Below are positions 48,396 through 60,416 of a stretch of 64,000 nucleotides of DNA, piece by piece; the stretch's first letter is position 1; every line of letters begins with the position of its first letter. The position numbers and the translations under genes are program-made. The DNA is from Neckera pumila (taxonomy: Eukaryota; Streptophyta; Bryopsida; Hypnales; Neckeraceae): positions 33,980,913 through 34,044,912 of the forward strand of contig OZ018410.1 of NCBI GenBank assembly GCA_963969595.1, in the 5' to 3' direction. The notes beneath the pieces are model-generated. The model was not told the origin of the DNA. It saw nothing but the letters and a program-made list of their open reading frames with translations, and did no database searches.

Positions 48396-48748
48396 TTATG
48401 GCGAATTTTATGCAAGATGGAGTACAAGAGAGGAGCTTGAGGAAGAAGAGTCCTACATTGACATTCTTGAAGGGAAGCCACCATGAGCATACAATGTGGC
48501 TACTACTGTCCGTGAAGGTTTCTACCTATTTGTGAGACCAAGCTTGAATTATTCTGAGCCCGTGTGGCTTGCTAGGATGATGGAAAATCTACAATTTGAT
48601 CTACAAGCTGACTACTATTGCCAAGTTTTGGTACAAATGGTACACACCATGCGAAACATCAAAGAATCCCGCAAAGAATATGCAACACTTATATGTAGGG
48701 TGGGACACAAAGCCAGGTTTCAAATGGAAGCTTGACCAGATGTGCACC
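48396..48748 (+). pseudogene. Broken ORF, possible transposon or domesticated-gene fragment
   Basis: A coding-like stretch reads FYLFVRPSLNYSEPVWLARM and then QFDLQADYYCQVLV in one frame. It continues after a one-base shift as WYTPCETSKNPAKNMQHLYV and GWDTKPGFKWKLDQM. The pattern of a VWLAR motif followed by an aromatic WYTP motif recalls proteins that occur next to plant transposase genes, but I cannot name the family. Upstream in-frame stops and the frameshift mark it as non-functional. A CACTA miniature element sits at its 3' edge. Confidence 0.4.
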
Positions 48749-48827
48749 CACTACAAGAGAAAGGGATGTTTTGAGTGAGTTTTTAGGTACTAAAAACTCA
48801 CTTAAAACACCCCTTTTTCTTGTAGTG
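48749..48827. mobile_element. Miniature CACTA (En/Spm-type) element, 79 bp
   Basis: The left end CACTACAAGAGAAAGGG and the right end CCCTTTTTCTTGTAGTG match the CACTACAAGAAA terminus of plant CACTA transposons. The 3-bp duplication ACC is perfect (48746-48748 and 48828-48830), the size expected for CACTA. Nearly the whole element is one palindrome (GAGTGAGTTTTTAG against CTAAAAACTCAC). Confidence 0.88.
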
Positions 48828-48830
48828 ACC

Positions 48831-49680
48831 ATAGCCGACTATGTTTCAACGGACAACATTATGGCACTGTAAAACCCGCAAAAAATGACAATCAGAGCTT
48901 TGTTGCACCACGAAAACAAGTGGGATTTGCAATGGATAATTTAAGTCGAACTGCAAAATGAGAAAGGCAGGGCCTATGAATTCTCTCATGGGGGCTTCTA
49001 AAAAGAAGGCACTGATGCATGTGATACTTCCATGTGTAGTGAAAGATGAATCTCTATGTATAACAAGATGACTTGTGATTATTTGCATAATTCACGAATT
49101 CTACTTTAGATTGTCAAGCTCTTTTCTAGGGAGCATAGGCTACATACTTAGCAATATTTGTACAAACCATTATATTCCACAAGAACTACGTACAAGCTTC
49201 TTCCCTTTCATCTCTTGTCCATTCTAAAGTACCTACATGTTTTGGAATTTGGAACTCTTATTTCTTTCTCTGATTTAAGAGAACACAATATTCTTTGGTG
49301 AGCCATTTACTAACTACATCCAAGGCCACTGGCTCCTGCAATTCTTAAATGGAAATTATTCCACTCGCATTTCACGCCTTTCCTTACCACGCACCACAAC
49401 CACAGCCGATTACTTAACACACTAGTCCTCTTCTCTTCCGCAATTAGTCATGCAGAATACCGCAATTGTGACAAACTATCCGTTAACTACGATTGTCCTG
49501 AAAGTGCTAAAGTTGTGGAATACGCCAATTTATCAAAATTGATGTTCAACTTAATTGAAATTATTGCCTTCACGTCGCAACTTGTCATGCACAGTTGCAC
49601 AGTTTCCTCTATTGAGCTGCTGCTCGACTTCACACTTCAATCGCCAGCTCTGAGAGTCGCTAGCCTTAAATGTATCATGC
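48831..49680. other. Intergenic DNA, no gene recognised
   Basis: The composition is somewhat more balanced than its surroundings at 49.3-49.68 kb. Short frames are open on both strands, but none has motifs or splice partners. Confidence 0.4.
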
Positions 49681-49881
49681 CACATTTAACTACTTCTGGA
49701 CTTTCAACTGAATTTTGGACAAAACAATAAATCTGGAGATCTCTGGATGTTTGTATAGATCTTTGGATGCTTTGTATAGATCTTTAGATGTTTTACACTA
49801 TCTTCCAATGATTATCTCCTGATGGTTTTTCTCCAGATGTTAATTCTGGACTCTTCAAAAGTCCAAAAGTAGTTAAATGTG
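49681..49881. mobile_element. MITE with CACATTTAACTACTT ends, 201 bp
   Basis: The left end CACATTTAACTACTTCTGG and the right end, complemented CACATTTAACTACTTTTGG, extend to GACTTTC on both sides (TIR about 25 bp). The interior ATCTCTGGATGTTTG, GATCTTTGGATG and TTATCTCCTGATG is shared with 30241-30460. Confidence 0.75.
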
Positions 49882-50867
49882 TCATTATCGTCTCACACTC
49901 TGCGGCTAGAGTTCTTTGGATATCGATCAAACTTGATCTGATATATACTAACATATCGACACAGTTCACATAACAGAAACAGTAATTGGATCGACACCGT
50001 CAATGACTGGACCAACTCACGAATATGTTTAACACTCAGTCGGCCGGGGAATACTTTAAAAGACAGTACGTGAAGGCAATAACCAAGAGTTAAGGAAAGC
50101 TGAACGAAGAACAACAACTACGGTAATCAAATCTTCGAGGAGTTCTCCATTTTTGCATCCTTCTTTGTCCACTTTCGAAAGGAAATAGTTAGGAAGGTCA
50201 CGAGGTTGCCTTGTTTTGTGTATAACAATTATCTTCTTAATTAGTATGAAATAATTAAAAACCAGTTCATGCAATTCCTTGGGAACGTGTTTTTTTGAAA
50301 ACTCTTTAGCTCGATATTACATTGATCGTCCTTTAACACGCCTACACCAAAGAGGAAATCATATAAACAAGGATATCAATGCTGCCGAGGAGGCTCAAAC
50401 CTGTGTCAGAACCCACCTGCACTAGCTAGCTAAACGCCAATTTCATTAAGTTTGCGGTATCCCAATTGCTTTGACACCTTATACGACGAGCATTATGAAA
50501 AATCCATACCAGTACTAGATTGTAATATAGTTATGTACACATATGTCACAATTTGGCACCGGAATTGTGCCAATTTAATGAAAATAGAATATACGTCCTG
50601 CACCATCTAGCGGAGGTCAACGCTGCCAGATGCTTCAAAATTTAATGTTGTGTCCGAACATGGGCACTACCCTTTGACAAAGATGTCATCACGTCTTGCT
50701 TGCTAATCAAGGTAACCCCTCCCAAAGTCAAGCCTTTTGTTTGGCCCAAACATGATCTCAAACCTTACTCAAATTTAAAATTTAAAATACTGCGTGGGGT
50801 GCAGGAGCCTAAGGATAAAGTAATGACGTATTGCTTAATTTTCGGTCCACGTCCACATGGAGTAAAG

Positions 50868-50875
50868 TATAAATA
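50868..50875 (+). promoter_or_regulatory. Candidate TATA box upstream of the second peroxidase
   Basis: TATAAATA followed by GGGAGCAC lies about 0.9 kb before the peroxidase-like start. If used, the leader would be long or contain an intron. Confidence 0.25.
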
Positions 50876-51894
50876 GGGAGCACTCACAGAATGTCATCTC
50901 AATCAGTTGTAAGTTTCAAGCGCATGGTGGATCAGTGACCTCCTTCAGAGAAATACTAAGTTGAAACTCAAATGCTCATGACCACAGCACCGGCGTCCAT
51001 CCTCAGCCGGGCCAGCTGCTTGTGCTTTGCAAAACCATCAGGCACTTTCATCAGTTCCTTTCTTACCTGCATTCAGCAAATATCTTGATTGTCTTGACTG
51101 TCTTCATTTTGTCAGAGTGGAAATGCATGGCAACTTCTGAAGACTGTATGCATGACAAATGCTGAGTCCAGGGATGCTTAATCTGACCTCGCCAAGTTGA
51201 TCTGTCCAGAATCCGTAGCAAAGGATGATATTTGCCTAGAATTTTTTCACGTTCATATGAGGTATGGTACCATATATGAGGTATCAGTAGAGGGTGAATA
51301 GTTCGTAAGCACAATATATCCTCGATCTGAAGTTGCTTCGGCACTTTTCATGTCCTGAAACGTAAATCAACACCAGTCCCACTTTTAGAGCTTTTTGCAG
51401 TTGCATATCACGATTTGTCATTTTCTGAATTGCACCAATGTAACAGAATTGACGTAAGTTACATTAATTTTGTCATCGATTATATGCCTTTTCTTCATTT
51501 TCTCTGAAGATTAATGTAAGCCTTTGCAGCTAGTATGCTTGAATTTGTAAATTTGAACCAATACAAAAGGTGAACCGTGTTTGCGACCATAGAACGCACA
51601 CTGAAACTTTCACGGTTAGACTATGTATTTTGCTTGAGTTAGTGTACCTTATTAGTACTGCGATACCAAAGTGCTTCGAATGACTTGGTATTTATTTTGC
51701 AGGCTTCAATTCTTTGAAATGAAAGGTTCAAGCCTGCAAGCTTCAGTTGCCACGAGATAGCTAGTCCACGACTCACGTCGCCAGTTCGGAAAACTGCAAT
51801 GGATAAGATGCTGTTGCCAACAGCTGTTGTACAGCAGCTTTACCGCCATGTGCGTAAGATCCAGCAACTAATGCTCACAGGGAAACTCGTGAAC

Positions 51895-54502
51895 ATGGCA
51901 ATGGCCTTTTTCATGCTGTCAACAGGGCTGGTGCTCGTGATTGGCTCCACGCCAGGCAGTCATCTCAGCCCCTTCTACTACAACGGGCTGTGCCCCGGCT
52001 TTGGCTTTTTTGCGACTACGAAGTTTCAAAATCTTACGGATGCTGTTGTGGCACCCAAAATTGCTGCTGATCCTAGCCTTCCTCCTGCCTTGATGAGGTG
52101 TGTACACTACACAACAGGCCTTGTTTTAATTGTCAATCTATACATGATTCTGTTTTCCAATCTAGTCTTTACTTGTGGGAACAAAGTTTGTGAAACATAC
52201 GTATTGTTTGGTCCGTAGCCAGAAATTTCTGATTGAACCAATCCATGTTATCAATGCTATAAGTTCTATGACACGGAAAATTGGGCCTTCTCTGATAATT
52301 AAGTAGTATATGGATTTATTAACTCCGATCTGTAGAAGCAATTAACTAAAACTTGGCAGATGAACTCAATCCTTGAATTCCATACAGTTTCTAGGCAGAT
52401 GAATATCCATATCCGTGTCTTCAAAGTCATATATACTTATCTGAAGCAAGTTCATTGCTATTTATGTGCAGGTTAGCGTTTCATGACTGCTTTATTGAAG
52501 TAAGTCTTTCCACAAGCCTTAGGAAGTACTGTATTTATTGCTGATCAATTTAACTGTTTCTCAGTCGGAGAATGAAAGTCCATTGTAGAGATTCATAAGC
52601 CGGAAAGAAACTTGAACTGCAATTTATTGATGAACTGATATTTGCATGCATGCATTTGACCTAAGACAGTTTTTTATTATTTCATTTGGGACGCAGGGGT
52701 GTGATGCCTCCTTTCTGCTCAATTCTACACCAGGTAATGTAGCCGAGAAGGAAGCAATTCCGAACCTTTCCCTGAGAGGGCTCGAAGTCATTGATGCAGT
52801 CAAAGCTGCGTTGGAGCTCGTCTGCCCAGGAGTATTTTCATGTGCCGACATTGTCCAAGAGGTTGCCCTGGCAGCACAGAGATATGTGGTAAGCAAGTTT
52901 CTTCTAGCTAGCTAGTCAAGGCATGCAAACAATATTCTGTCTTGTGTTCTATGGAATTCACGATTGTTTGGATCTGTATTTCTTCAAATACAGAGCATAG
53001 TAAAATCACAAAGTTGTGTCCCAAAGCTGAAGTAGAAACTGGAGGATATATTCTATTTCCACATAATATTTGGATGAGCATTGTATTGAGTAGAATTCTG
53101 TAGTTCAATTCAGTGTCTCTTTGACTCCAGACCTGTTTTCTTGCATTTTTCCAGTTGGTAATGTTACAATAGTGGTCACTTAGAAGATGGCCATATTTGA
53201 AATGTTTTTAGCCTCCATGAGAGGGTGCGGGCAAGTTCAGTGTTCTCTCAAAACTTCTGTCTAAGGTGCTAAGCCCATGAACTCCATGAACTCAGCCACT
53301 TCTTCTTGAAAAATATGCATACGAAGTTAAGAACTGATGCTCCCAATTTTATAAGTTTGACTAATTGGAGAATTTGTGTTGGATGTCCATGGCAGGTCCA
53401 ACCAAATCCTAAAAGTGGATGGCCACTGCTATATGGAAGGCGTGATGGAAACGTTTCTCTTGCACCGCAGGCCGTTCAATTCCTTCCCCTAGTCCTGACA
53501 TGAATTATACCCAGCTAGTGGCAAATTTTGCTGCACAAGGCCTGAACAAGTTTGACCTTGTTACCCTTTCAGGTACTAAGCACTAAACACTAAAATGCTT
53601 CCATATATTTTCACCAAAGAAATATTTCACCAAAGAAATGTAAGTAAAATGAGAAATCAATCGATAGTGATGCAAAAATATGAAGTGCCCTACACTGACA
53701 TGTTGGGATCGTATAATGAACTTTTAGAAGAAATCATAAAGAAAATCTTTTCCACTATTCATAGACTGAGGTCTCTTCTAGTATGCAGTTAAATGGTTAT
53801 ATATGACCTCTTTTTGTATCTCTATGCAAAGCGTGAAAGTCAATTTGTTACTAATGTTGGAGATTTGTGACATTCATTTGGTAAGCATTTGGAATCTAGA
53901 ATTCAAGCGGTAGTTTTGAGAGGGCTTGTGTGATTAGTGTCATAATTTTGTTACCATGAATTGTGCCATTATAAAAAATGTCATGCTCCTTGTTTCCAAA
54001 TGATGTTTGATTGTGTGCAGTACACTCATCCCAAGTTTTCCCCTCCCCCCCAAAATAAAATAGTTGACATATGTTGGCTTTTCTTTAGTTACAACCATAA
54101 TAACATTGTTTACACTATTTTTCAGGATCCCATACTTTTGGAATTGCTCACTGTATTGGCTTCACCAAACGATTGTACAACTTCTACGGAAATGGGTCTG
54201 GCAGAGCTCTAGAGCCTACCTTCACTGCCAGCCTAAAAGTCCAGTGCCCCCTGGGGCAACCTCTCAATATTGTAAACATGGATGTGAACACTCCAACTGC
54301 ATTTGACAACATTTACTACCACAATATTAATGCTGGCAAGGTTCTCTTTACTTCTGACGACGCATTAAAGAGTGACCCTCTCCATGTCATTGCTAATAAT
54401 GCCTCCAACTTGGTATTTGTTGGGATCAACTTCGCCCTTTCCTTTACAAAGATGAAAGAGATTAAGGTGAAGTTGTTTTCCAGGTGGAGAGATTTGTTCT
54501 AA
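51895..54502 (+). pseudogene. Class III peroxidase-like gene, frameshifted and C-terminally truncated
   Basis: Exons by eye: 51895-52097, 52472-52499, 52697-52888, 53396-53572, 54126-54502. It begins MAMAFFMLSTGLVLVIG, a signal-peptide-like start, with an in-frame ATG further up at 51799. Catalytic parts are recognisable: ALMR plus LAFHDCFIE carries the distal Arg and His, with the Arg codon split between exons 1 and 2; then GCDASFLL, VCPGVFSCADI, YGRRDGNVS, and SGSHTFGIAHC with the proximal His. Exon 2 is a 28-bp microexon. Exon 4 is one base short: the frame runs into a stop after PLVLT, while PDMNYTQLVANFAAQGL follows in the next frame. Exon 3 has an odd IVQEVALAAQRYV where ILALAARD is normal. 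The product ends KLFSRWRDLF, so the C-terminal cysteine segment is missing. It is probably a recent pseudogene; a single sequencing error could explain the frameshift but not the tail. Confidence 0.8.
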
Positions 54503-55005
54503 TTGCGCTCTTTGAAACTAATCCAAAAATTACGAAACCTGCTGACTTTGGAAATTTAAAATTCTGTACTATCCAACTGTAGCTACCTAATAGAAATGTG
54601 TGTGATTTTGAATCTAGCTATTGATCTATGCAAGCTAGTCTTGAGTTTATTTGTTTTTTGAGTACATACTTGCATATGCTTGCAATGTGAATGTGAAATG
54701 ATTTATTGATAGTGTCCATGAACTTGGACCTGTATGCCATCGCTAGTATGGCACAACGATGAGGAAAACTGCCCTATGTAGACCTCCTGCCAAAATCCAA
54801 AGATCATGAACATGACTCTTTGTTGAGATTGAAATTCCATTTGCTATAAATAAATGATCAGAAGCATATGATGTCAAAATTGTTTGTCAGTTCTAAGTCA
54901 ATGACATAGATTTCAAAATTACTTTGTGAAAATTCTATCAATGGTTTACTTGTGTCGTGACAATATAGTAACAGTGCATTACCTTTTCAAGGAAGATTAG
55001 GTTAT

Positions 55006-55187
55006 ATAACATTCTTAACCAAACCATTCCTCCTTGGAAATTGGGATAATCCCTCCTTGGATCCTAGAAAGTGAGTTGAGTTTAATGTGCAAAGAGCCAT
55101 AAGTTGGTTGGGAAGTTGCAACATTGGGTGCTCTTGCTTTTTAGTGGAGAACAAAAACGACCACCAGCATTGGTTAATAATGTTATG
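55006..55187. mobile_element. CATAACATT-family MITE, about 182 bp
   Basis: The left end ATAACATTCTTAACCAAACC and the right end TTGGTTAATAATGTTATG are inverted repeats. CCTCCTTGG repeats occur inside the left half. The right interior (ACCAGCATTGG) matches the 10.6 and 42.3 kb members. Confidence 0.65.
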
Positions 55188-55360
55188 TTTCCAAGGGGCT
55201 TTGAACAATCCTTTGACTACTCCTCTTTGTGATATACATTGTCTTTAATATTGAATAAAAAATATTGAAAAATGTAATCTTTGACCTTGATGACTTCATT
55301 GGTCTAGCTCCTAGGCATATATACCTTCCTAGATTGATACTTGTAAATAAGCTGTTTAAT

Positions 55361-55676
55361 ATTAGAGAAAAAATCAGCCCTCTAGAATGCTGCTCCATAG
55401 CCCTCCAAAGGACCCGGAAATTTGGTTTAACAGGGCTAAAAATTGTTTTCTTCCCTAGTTCCGCGCAGCAGATTCTACAGTGACTATGGCGCAGGAAGTC
55501 AATTTTGCAAATAAAAAGAAAAGAAAAGAAAAAGTTCGAAAGTTGACTATTTCAGTGAGCAGTCAGCCAAGCTGATTACTCAACTGGGGCCATTTTGAGA
55601 TTGACAGGCCAAGCTTGAAATAGCTTGGCCTGTCAATCTGGAGCAGCCCTCTGGAGGGCTACTTTTTTCTCTAATG
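55361..55676. mobile_element. TIR element with ATTAGAGAAAAAA ends, 316 bp
   Basis: The left end ATTAGAGAAAAAATCAGCCC is mirrored at the right by GGGCTACTTTTTTCTCTAAT. Similarity continues inward to GCTGCTCCA, about 35 bp. A perfect 18-bp hairpin AGATTGACAGGCCAAGCT lies at 55598-55615 and 55622-55639. A fragment with the same GGGCTGCTCCACAACCCTCC stretch is near 46,970. Confidence 0.75.
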
Positions 55677-57091
55677 AGTAGAATTAGATGTTGCACATTA
55701 TGTTCAAACTAGAAATTTGCTTGAATCATTTTCAAGCTAGAATATTCCAAAATCATATTGCATGTGTTTATGTTGTCAGATAACATTAAGATGAGAGTTC
55801 TTGTGGTTTGCTCTGATAGTTTCCACCAACCTAGGTGGCATTTATCTCTAAGCCTTCTTTCTAAATTGAACCATCTGCACAAATCAGATGTTCTTTCTTC
55901 CTCTTTTTAATTCACATTGTTCTCTTCAAAAAGAAAGATGAGGGTTGTCACTCAAGTAACACCTTAATAAAGTTATCCAATGTGTACCTCAAGTTACATC
56001 AATCTTGGATATCTTGGTGCCATCATTCAAAGCACCGGAGACTAGATCATGGAAGGTGAAGAAAGAAAACACCACTGACAATGAAGGCACCGAAGCTTTG
56101 AATGACACATAATTATGGTATTGGTTCTTTTGAGTAGAATGAACTACCAGAGAATTCCATGTCCGTTGTATCAAAGATTTTGCATACTTCTATTGATATG
56201 AAGAGTTGGTTAGGACCTCTTGATTTGGATGTATTTTGACATCTCAAATATCATATGTGATCCATTCAGTGTCATTTTGAACCCACCTTTCTTCTTGTAT
56301 GAAAGTTGTGACATTGAATTGCTCTTGTTCTAAGAATATGCTTCAACTAACATTTCATTTTCAATCCATGGATCACACATAACATTTATAAAGGCACATT
56401 TTGATTCTCCATCAAGAATTTATTTATACCTAAAGAGATGGTTTAATGAAAATAGATATCCCTATCACTAATAATATTATATGACATAAAGTGCATAATG
56501 TTGTGATTTATCTTAGTGTGGAAACATCTAAAGTCATGGAAACATGATTGATATCCAAATTCTAAAACTTGTTCATTTGTAAGAGCAATATAGTTTATAT
56601 ACATTTTGATTTTATTTCCTCACAAACATGAATATTTATATTCATAAATGTATATTCATATGTATTTTATTAATGTAAATTTATTAAAATTTCATAATGA
56701 ATTTTTCATCATATTTTTTCAACTTCAAATCTATAAGACTAGATTATAACCTTTTTTATTATCTCTAAATATTTTTTAATCTTAGCAAATTATAGTAGTG
56801 CCTTGCAATTCTACAAAATAGTTAGTTGTTTATAATTGTACATAGTATCACTAGCATATTAAGCCCTACATTTTTGAAATTATAGCAAAAAATAAAAAAG
56901 AACCATTGTGAAAATTCCTTTAGCACCTTTTGTCTTATAGACTTGGAAAGGATTTTTTAGCAAAAGGGTTCTAGATTACCTTAAAAATTATCAAACTTTT
57001 TTTTTTAGAAATTTTAATGAAACTTTAATAAGTAATTTTTATAAATATGCACTGATTGAATGATTGAGGTTTTTTGTTTTGCAAATTATTA

Positions 57092-57172
57092 CTCCCTCTG
57101 TTTCCAAAAAAGACCCTTGTTTCTTTTTAATTTTTCAAAAAAAATATGGGTAATTTTCAGAAATAGAGGGAG
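57092..57172. mobile_element. Stowaway-like MITE, 81 bp
   Basis: The left end CTCCCTCTGTTTCCAAAAA after TA, and the right end AAATAGAGGGAG, match the Stowaway consensus. The left TA is clear (57090-57091). The right flank reads TG, so its TA has probably mutated. This is a different member from the one at 9163-9243. Confidence 0.65.
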
Positions 57173-57686
57173 TGTTATCAAAATTTGCATAATACTTAAA
57201 GTTTTGTATTAGTTTATTCTTAAATATGTTACACAAAATAAATGTACAAATATTTTTTTATGGCAATAAAATTTAATCCATTACAAATGAAAAATGTTTT
57301 AAATGTATTATTCTTGGACACCTTCAAAAAAATTAATAACTGTATCATTGAAATATATAAAAATTTGAAAGGAAAGGATATGCTCATATGCATGAAGAGA
57401 AATACAATGAATATATGTCTTTTCAAAAGGAGGTGAAAGGACTTGTTAATTTTAAAGAGTCGGTTCATCTTATAACTCTTTTTTGCCTTATTACAACCCA
57501 CTATTGCTGCTTACATTGAATGTTAGTTCTTACCCAAAAAAATTGGTATGAGGTCTCAAACAAACATACTTAATTCACTTTTATCTCTTGAAATAAAAAA
57601 TTAGATTTCTTTTTATATTGCTAGTCCATAGTTGTAATCGAGTGCACAAATCCAAATTGTTTGAGCTCTTAAACAAGAACTTCACC

Positions 57687-59117
57687 ATGACAATTGATGC
57701 AAAGATTGTTGCCATCGAGGATAAAAAAGAGCAAGACGCTGCCATCATGAAGATGCTCTCGATGGTACAAAGTTAATTACAAACGTATTAAATCCCTCAT
57801 AAATAGAATATGATTGTTTTTCATTTCAAACTACTACTAAATCAAAAAAAGTTTTTTTTCCAAAAGTACTTCATTTATGGGTTCGTGCAAATGTCTTCAC
57901 AAGATGGGAATAAGTGGTCCTATGCAAGCCTTACACCACTAAGAAAATGTTTATTCAAAAATGCACTCTCATGTAATTGCAGTCTCCAGCTCAATAGAGA
58001 CTTATAAAGGTGGAAAGAATATATAGAGTGGGATCATGGCCAATGAGGCCAAAACTAATTAAAGGATTTCTGCAAATGTTGAGCTATTTGATTGATGTTG
58101 GATATTGTATAGAATCTATGGAGAAGAGTTAATGCTGGTTATAGTATACCTAGAAGACAACCAAGAAGTCAGTTCAAAGATGATTTTCCAGACGACCCTC
58201 TCTTGGTAATAATCATTAACATTGTTTCAAGTTCAATAAATTTAGCAATCAAACATTTAATAAGGTAGCTACACCAAAAATCATCCAAATAAGCATACAA
58301 GCATGATTCTTTTCATTAAATTGTCTTACTTTCTGTTGGTTCTTTTTGGCAATTGCAAGAAAATTCTAGATTTTTTATTTTATATTGACCAATGTAGTTG
58401 TAAACTATGAATTTGGAGACAGGAGGAACGTGTGCATGGCAAATTACAAGAAATATCGTCGCACTCTAAGTTTTCATCGTGAACATCAAATAAAATAATT
58501 GGATGATATTTCTGCAGGATAAAAACATGACGGATTTTGTGACACGAGTCGTAATAGGGGACATTACACTAAGTACTTAATATAATGCTAGCTACAAAAG
58601 CGACATTCCAGTCACTTTGCAAGCAACCAAAGTTGAAAGGGCTAGAGTTCAATCAAAACTTGTGTATTATGTCTAGATTTTCATTGTAGGAACATCAGAT
58701 TAAATAATTGGATGATATCTGGAATGAAAACGTGACAAATTTTGTGACAGGAGTTGTGACATGGGTCGTGACATTGCGTACTTAATATAATAAGTACTCC
58801 GTAGTAGATAATAGATGAGTAAAGTCTAATGCATAATACTTACGCTAATTAACAAGGCCAAGTCCTTGCAGAAAATTGCTGAGCCCAAAACATTCAACAG
58901 GAGGCGTGATTCTTTCACCGAGTACAACGAAGCTCTCTGCCGCTTTGAGCAGATGGTTGCAAAGCCACCCATTATTGCAGCTCCGTTTGTACCTCAAGCA
59001 ACCAAGATTGCCGAGATGAAGAAAAGGATCGCAGAAAGGAAGGCTCAACAATTAGCAGCTTTGCAAAAGGTCGGTGCGGCCGAGAAGAAACCAGCCGCTA
59101 GTGCACCCAAAAAATAA
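57687..59117 (+). CDS. Possible two-exon gene of unknown function
   Basis: Candidate exons are 57687-57764 (MTIDAKIVAIEDKKEQDAAI, ending MLSM before a GT donor) and 58872-59117 (after acceptor TTGCAG, starting KIAEPKTFNRRRD and ending in a Lys/Ala-rich tail before TAA). Both edges are phase 0, so they join to 107 residues. The frame is also open upstream of the ATG (KLFELLNKNFT), so a further 5' exon or an intervening exon in the 1.1-kb gap is possible. The product is hydrophilic with charged, probably helical stretches (ATKIAEMKKRIAERKAQQLA, LQKVGAAEKKP). Codon use and composition of the second exon stand out from the AT-rich surroundings. I do not recognise the family; it could also be a fragment of a larger gene. 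Confidence 0.4.
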
Positions 59118-59241
59118 GCTTGAAGCGGCCAGGTGCTGGACATGTGAGAAACTGAGAACATATTAGAGTTAATCATAAAGTGTATGCAATGAAGGGACCA
59201 AGAACCAGAGTTTGAAAAAAACACAGGACGAAACTTCTTAA
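59118..59241. other. 3' flank of the unknown gene
   Basis: Short unique stretch between the TAA at 59115-59117 and the TTAA element. No feature beyond a possible 3' untranslated region. Confidence 0.3.
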
Positions 59242-60084
59242 CCCCTAAAGTCCCATTGTCCCCTCGGGGGACAAAATGGATTTCGGGCAGGCTCCTACAG
59301 TCTCAATATTTGTTGTAATTTTCTGAATTTTTTTGAGAAGATAGAGAATCACATTAGCTTTCCAAATATGTAATTTCAATCGGTGCCCGGTAGCAAAAGT
59401 TATGGCAAAAAAAACCCAAATTTTAATTTGGAGGGCAGAAAAAAAAACTCACAAAAACTTTAAATTAAAAATTTTAAAACTTTATTTCATATAGATTTTA
59501 TTTTCATCTACATGGAAAGCTTTGATTCATTTCATTTGGATTTGTTATGCAAAAGTTATGGACATTCTTTTTTGGGGGGCAATTAGAGTATCTTTTTGAA
59601 TAAATAACTTGTAGGATTCATTTCTAAATTCAATTTTGACAATTTAAAAAAAAAAAATTCACAAGGTTAAGATTTCTTGTTAGAACAATCTCACCGTTGA
59701 GATTAGTATATTTCAACCCTATCTTAGAGTTATTAATGATTTAGTTTTTCCTTCAATCTTGAACCTACTTCTACTTAATTCTTCATCATATAAAATTAGA
59801 AATTCAAAATCATTAGAGCAAAAAATTGAAGTTAAGAAGGTTCAAAGCCAAAAAATGTTGTTGAGCAAGGTGCAACTTGATTCCTTCACTTTAAATGCAA
59901 ATATCTTGCAATCTACATGGTCAAAGTTTCTAAAATTTCTCCCACACATTGTTACACTAGTGTAGTACAAGATCCTATGGTTAAATATGCAAAAAAACAT
60001 ATTTAAAATTTTTTTTGCTCTTTGCTGTAGAAATGGCAATTTTGAGTGGTTTTTGATGGAAAAAGGGCTTTGGGACTTTAGGGG
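59242..60084. mobile_element. TTAA-flanked MITE, 843 bp
   Basis: TTAA at 59238-59241 and 60085-60088 flank perfect 14-bp TIRs CCCCTAAAGTCCCA. The left subterminal block TTGTCCCCTCGGGGGACAAA is a hairpin. Interior segments TCGGTGCCCGG, AAAGCTTTGATTCATTTCAT and ATCTTGCAATCTACATGGTC match the other long members in order. It is non-coding. Confidence 0.85.
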
Positions 60085-60416
60085 TTAAAACACCCAAATT
60101 TGGTCTCATGGAGTTTGGTGCTGTGTTTCTTTTGTACTGTTCTTAGTGAAACCTTCCTCTCACAACCCTTCTACTTCACTTCAGGATTAACTCTATTAAG
60201 CTGTCTCTAAGTTATAACATTTGTGTGTTAGCCTGCAATCAGCGAATCCTTCCAAAAGAATATACCTGAATATGTGAAAAATATCAATACTTTGCAAATA
60301 TGCTCCAGACTAGTTCAAACTAAATATTGAGAAGGAAACTGGAGTTGGAATATTCGAAGGAACAACGATACGACGGCAACTTGGGAAGACAGTGCCGATT
60401 TGTGCACGTAAACCAC

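Larger units (their letters stand above)
54503..57640. other. AT-rich intergenic DNA with MITEs
   Basis: I found no gene. Two TIR elements (55006-55187, 55361-55676) and a Stowaway-like element (57092-57172) are listed separately. 56.2-57.6 kb is especially AT-rich. Confidence 0.45.
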
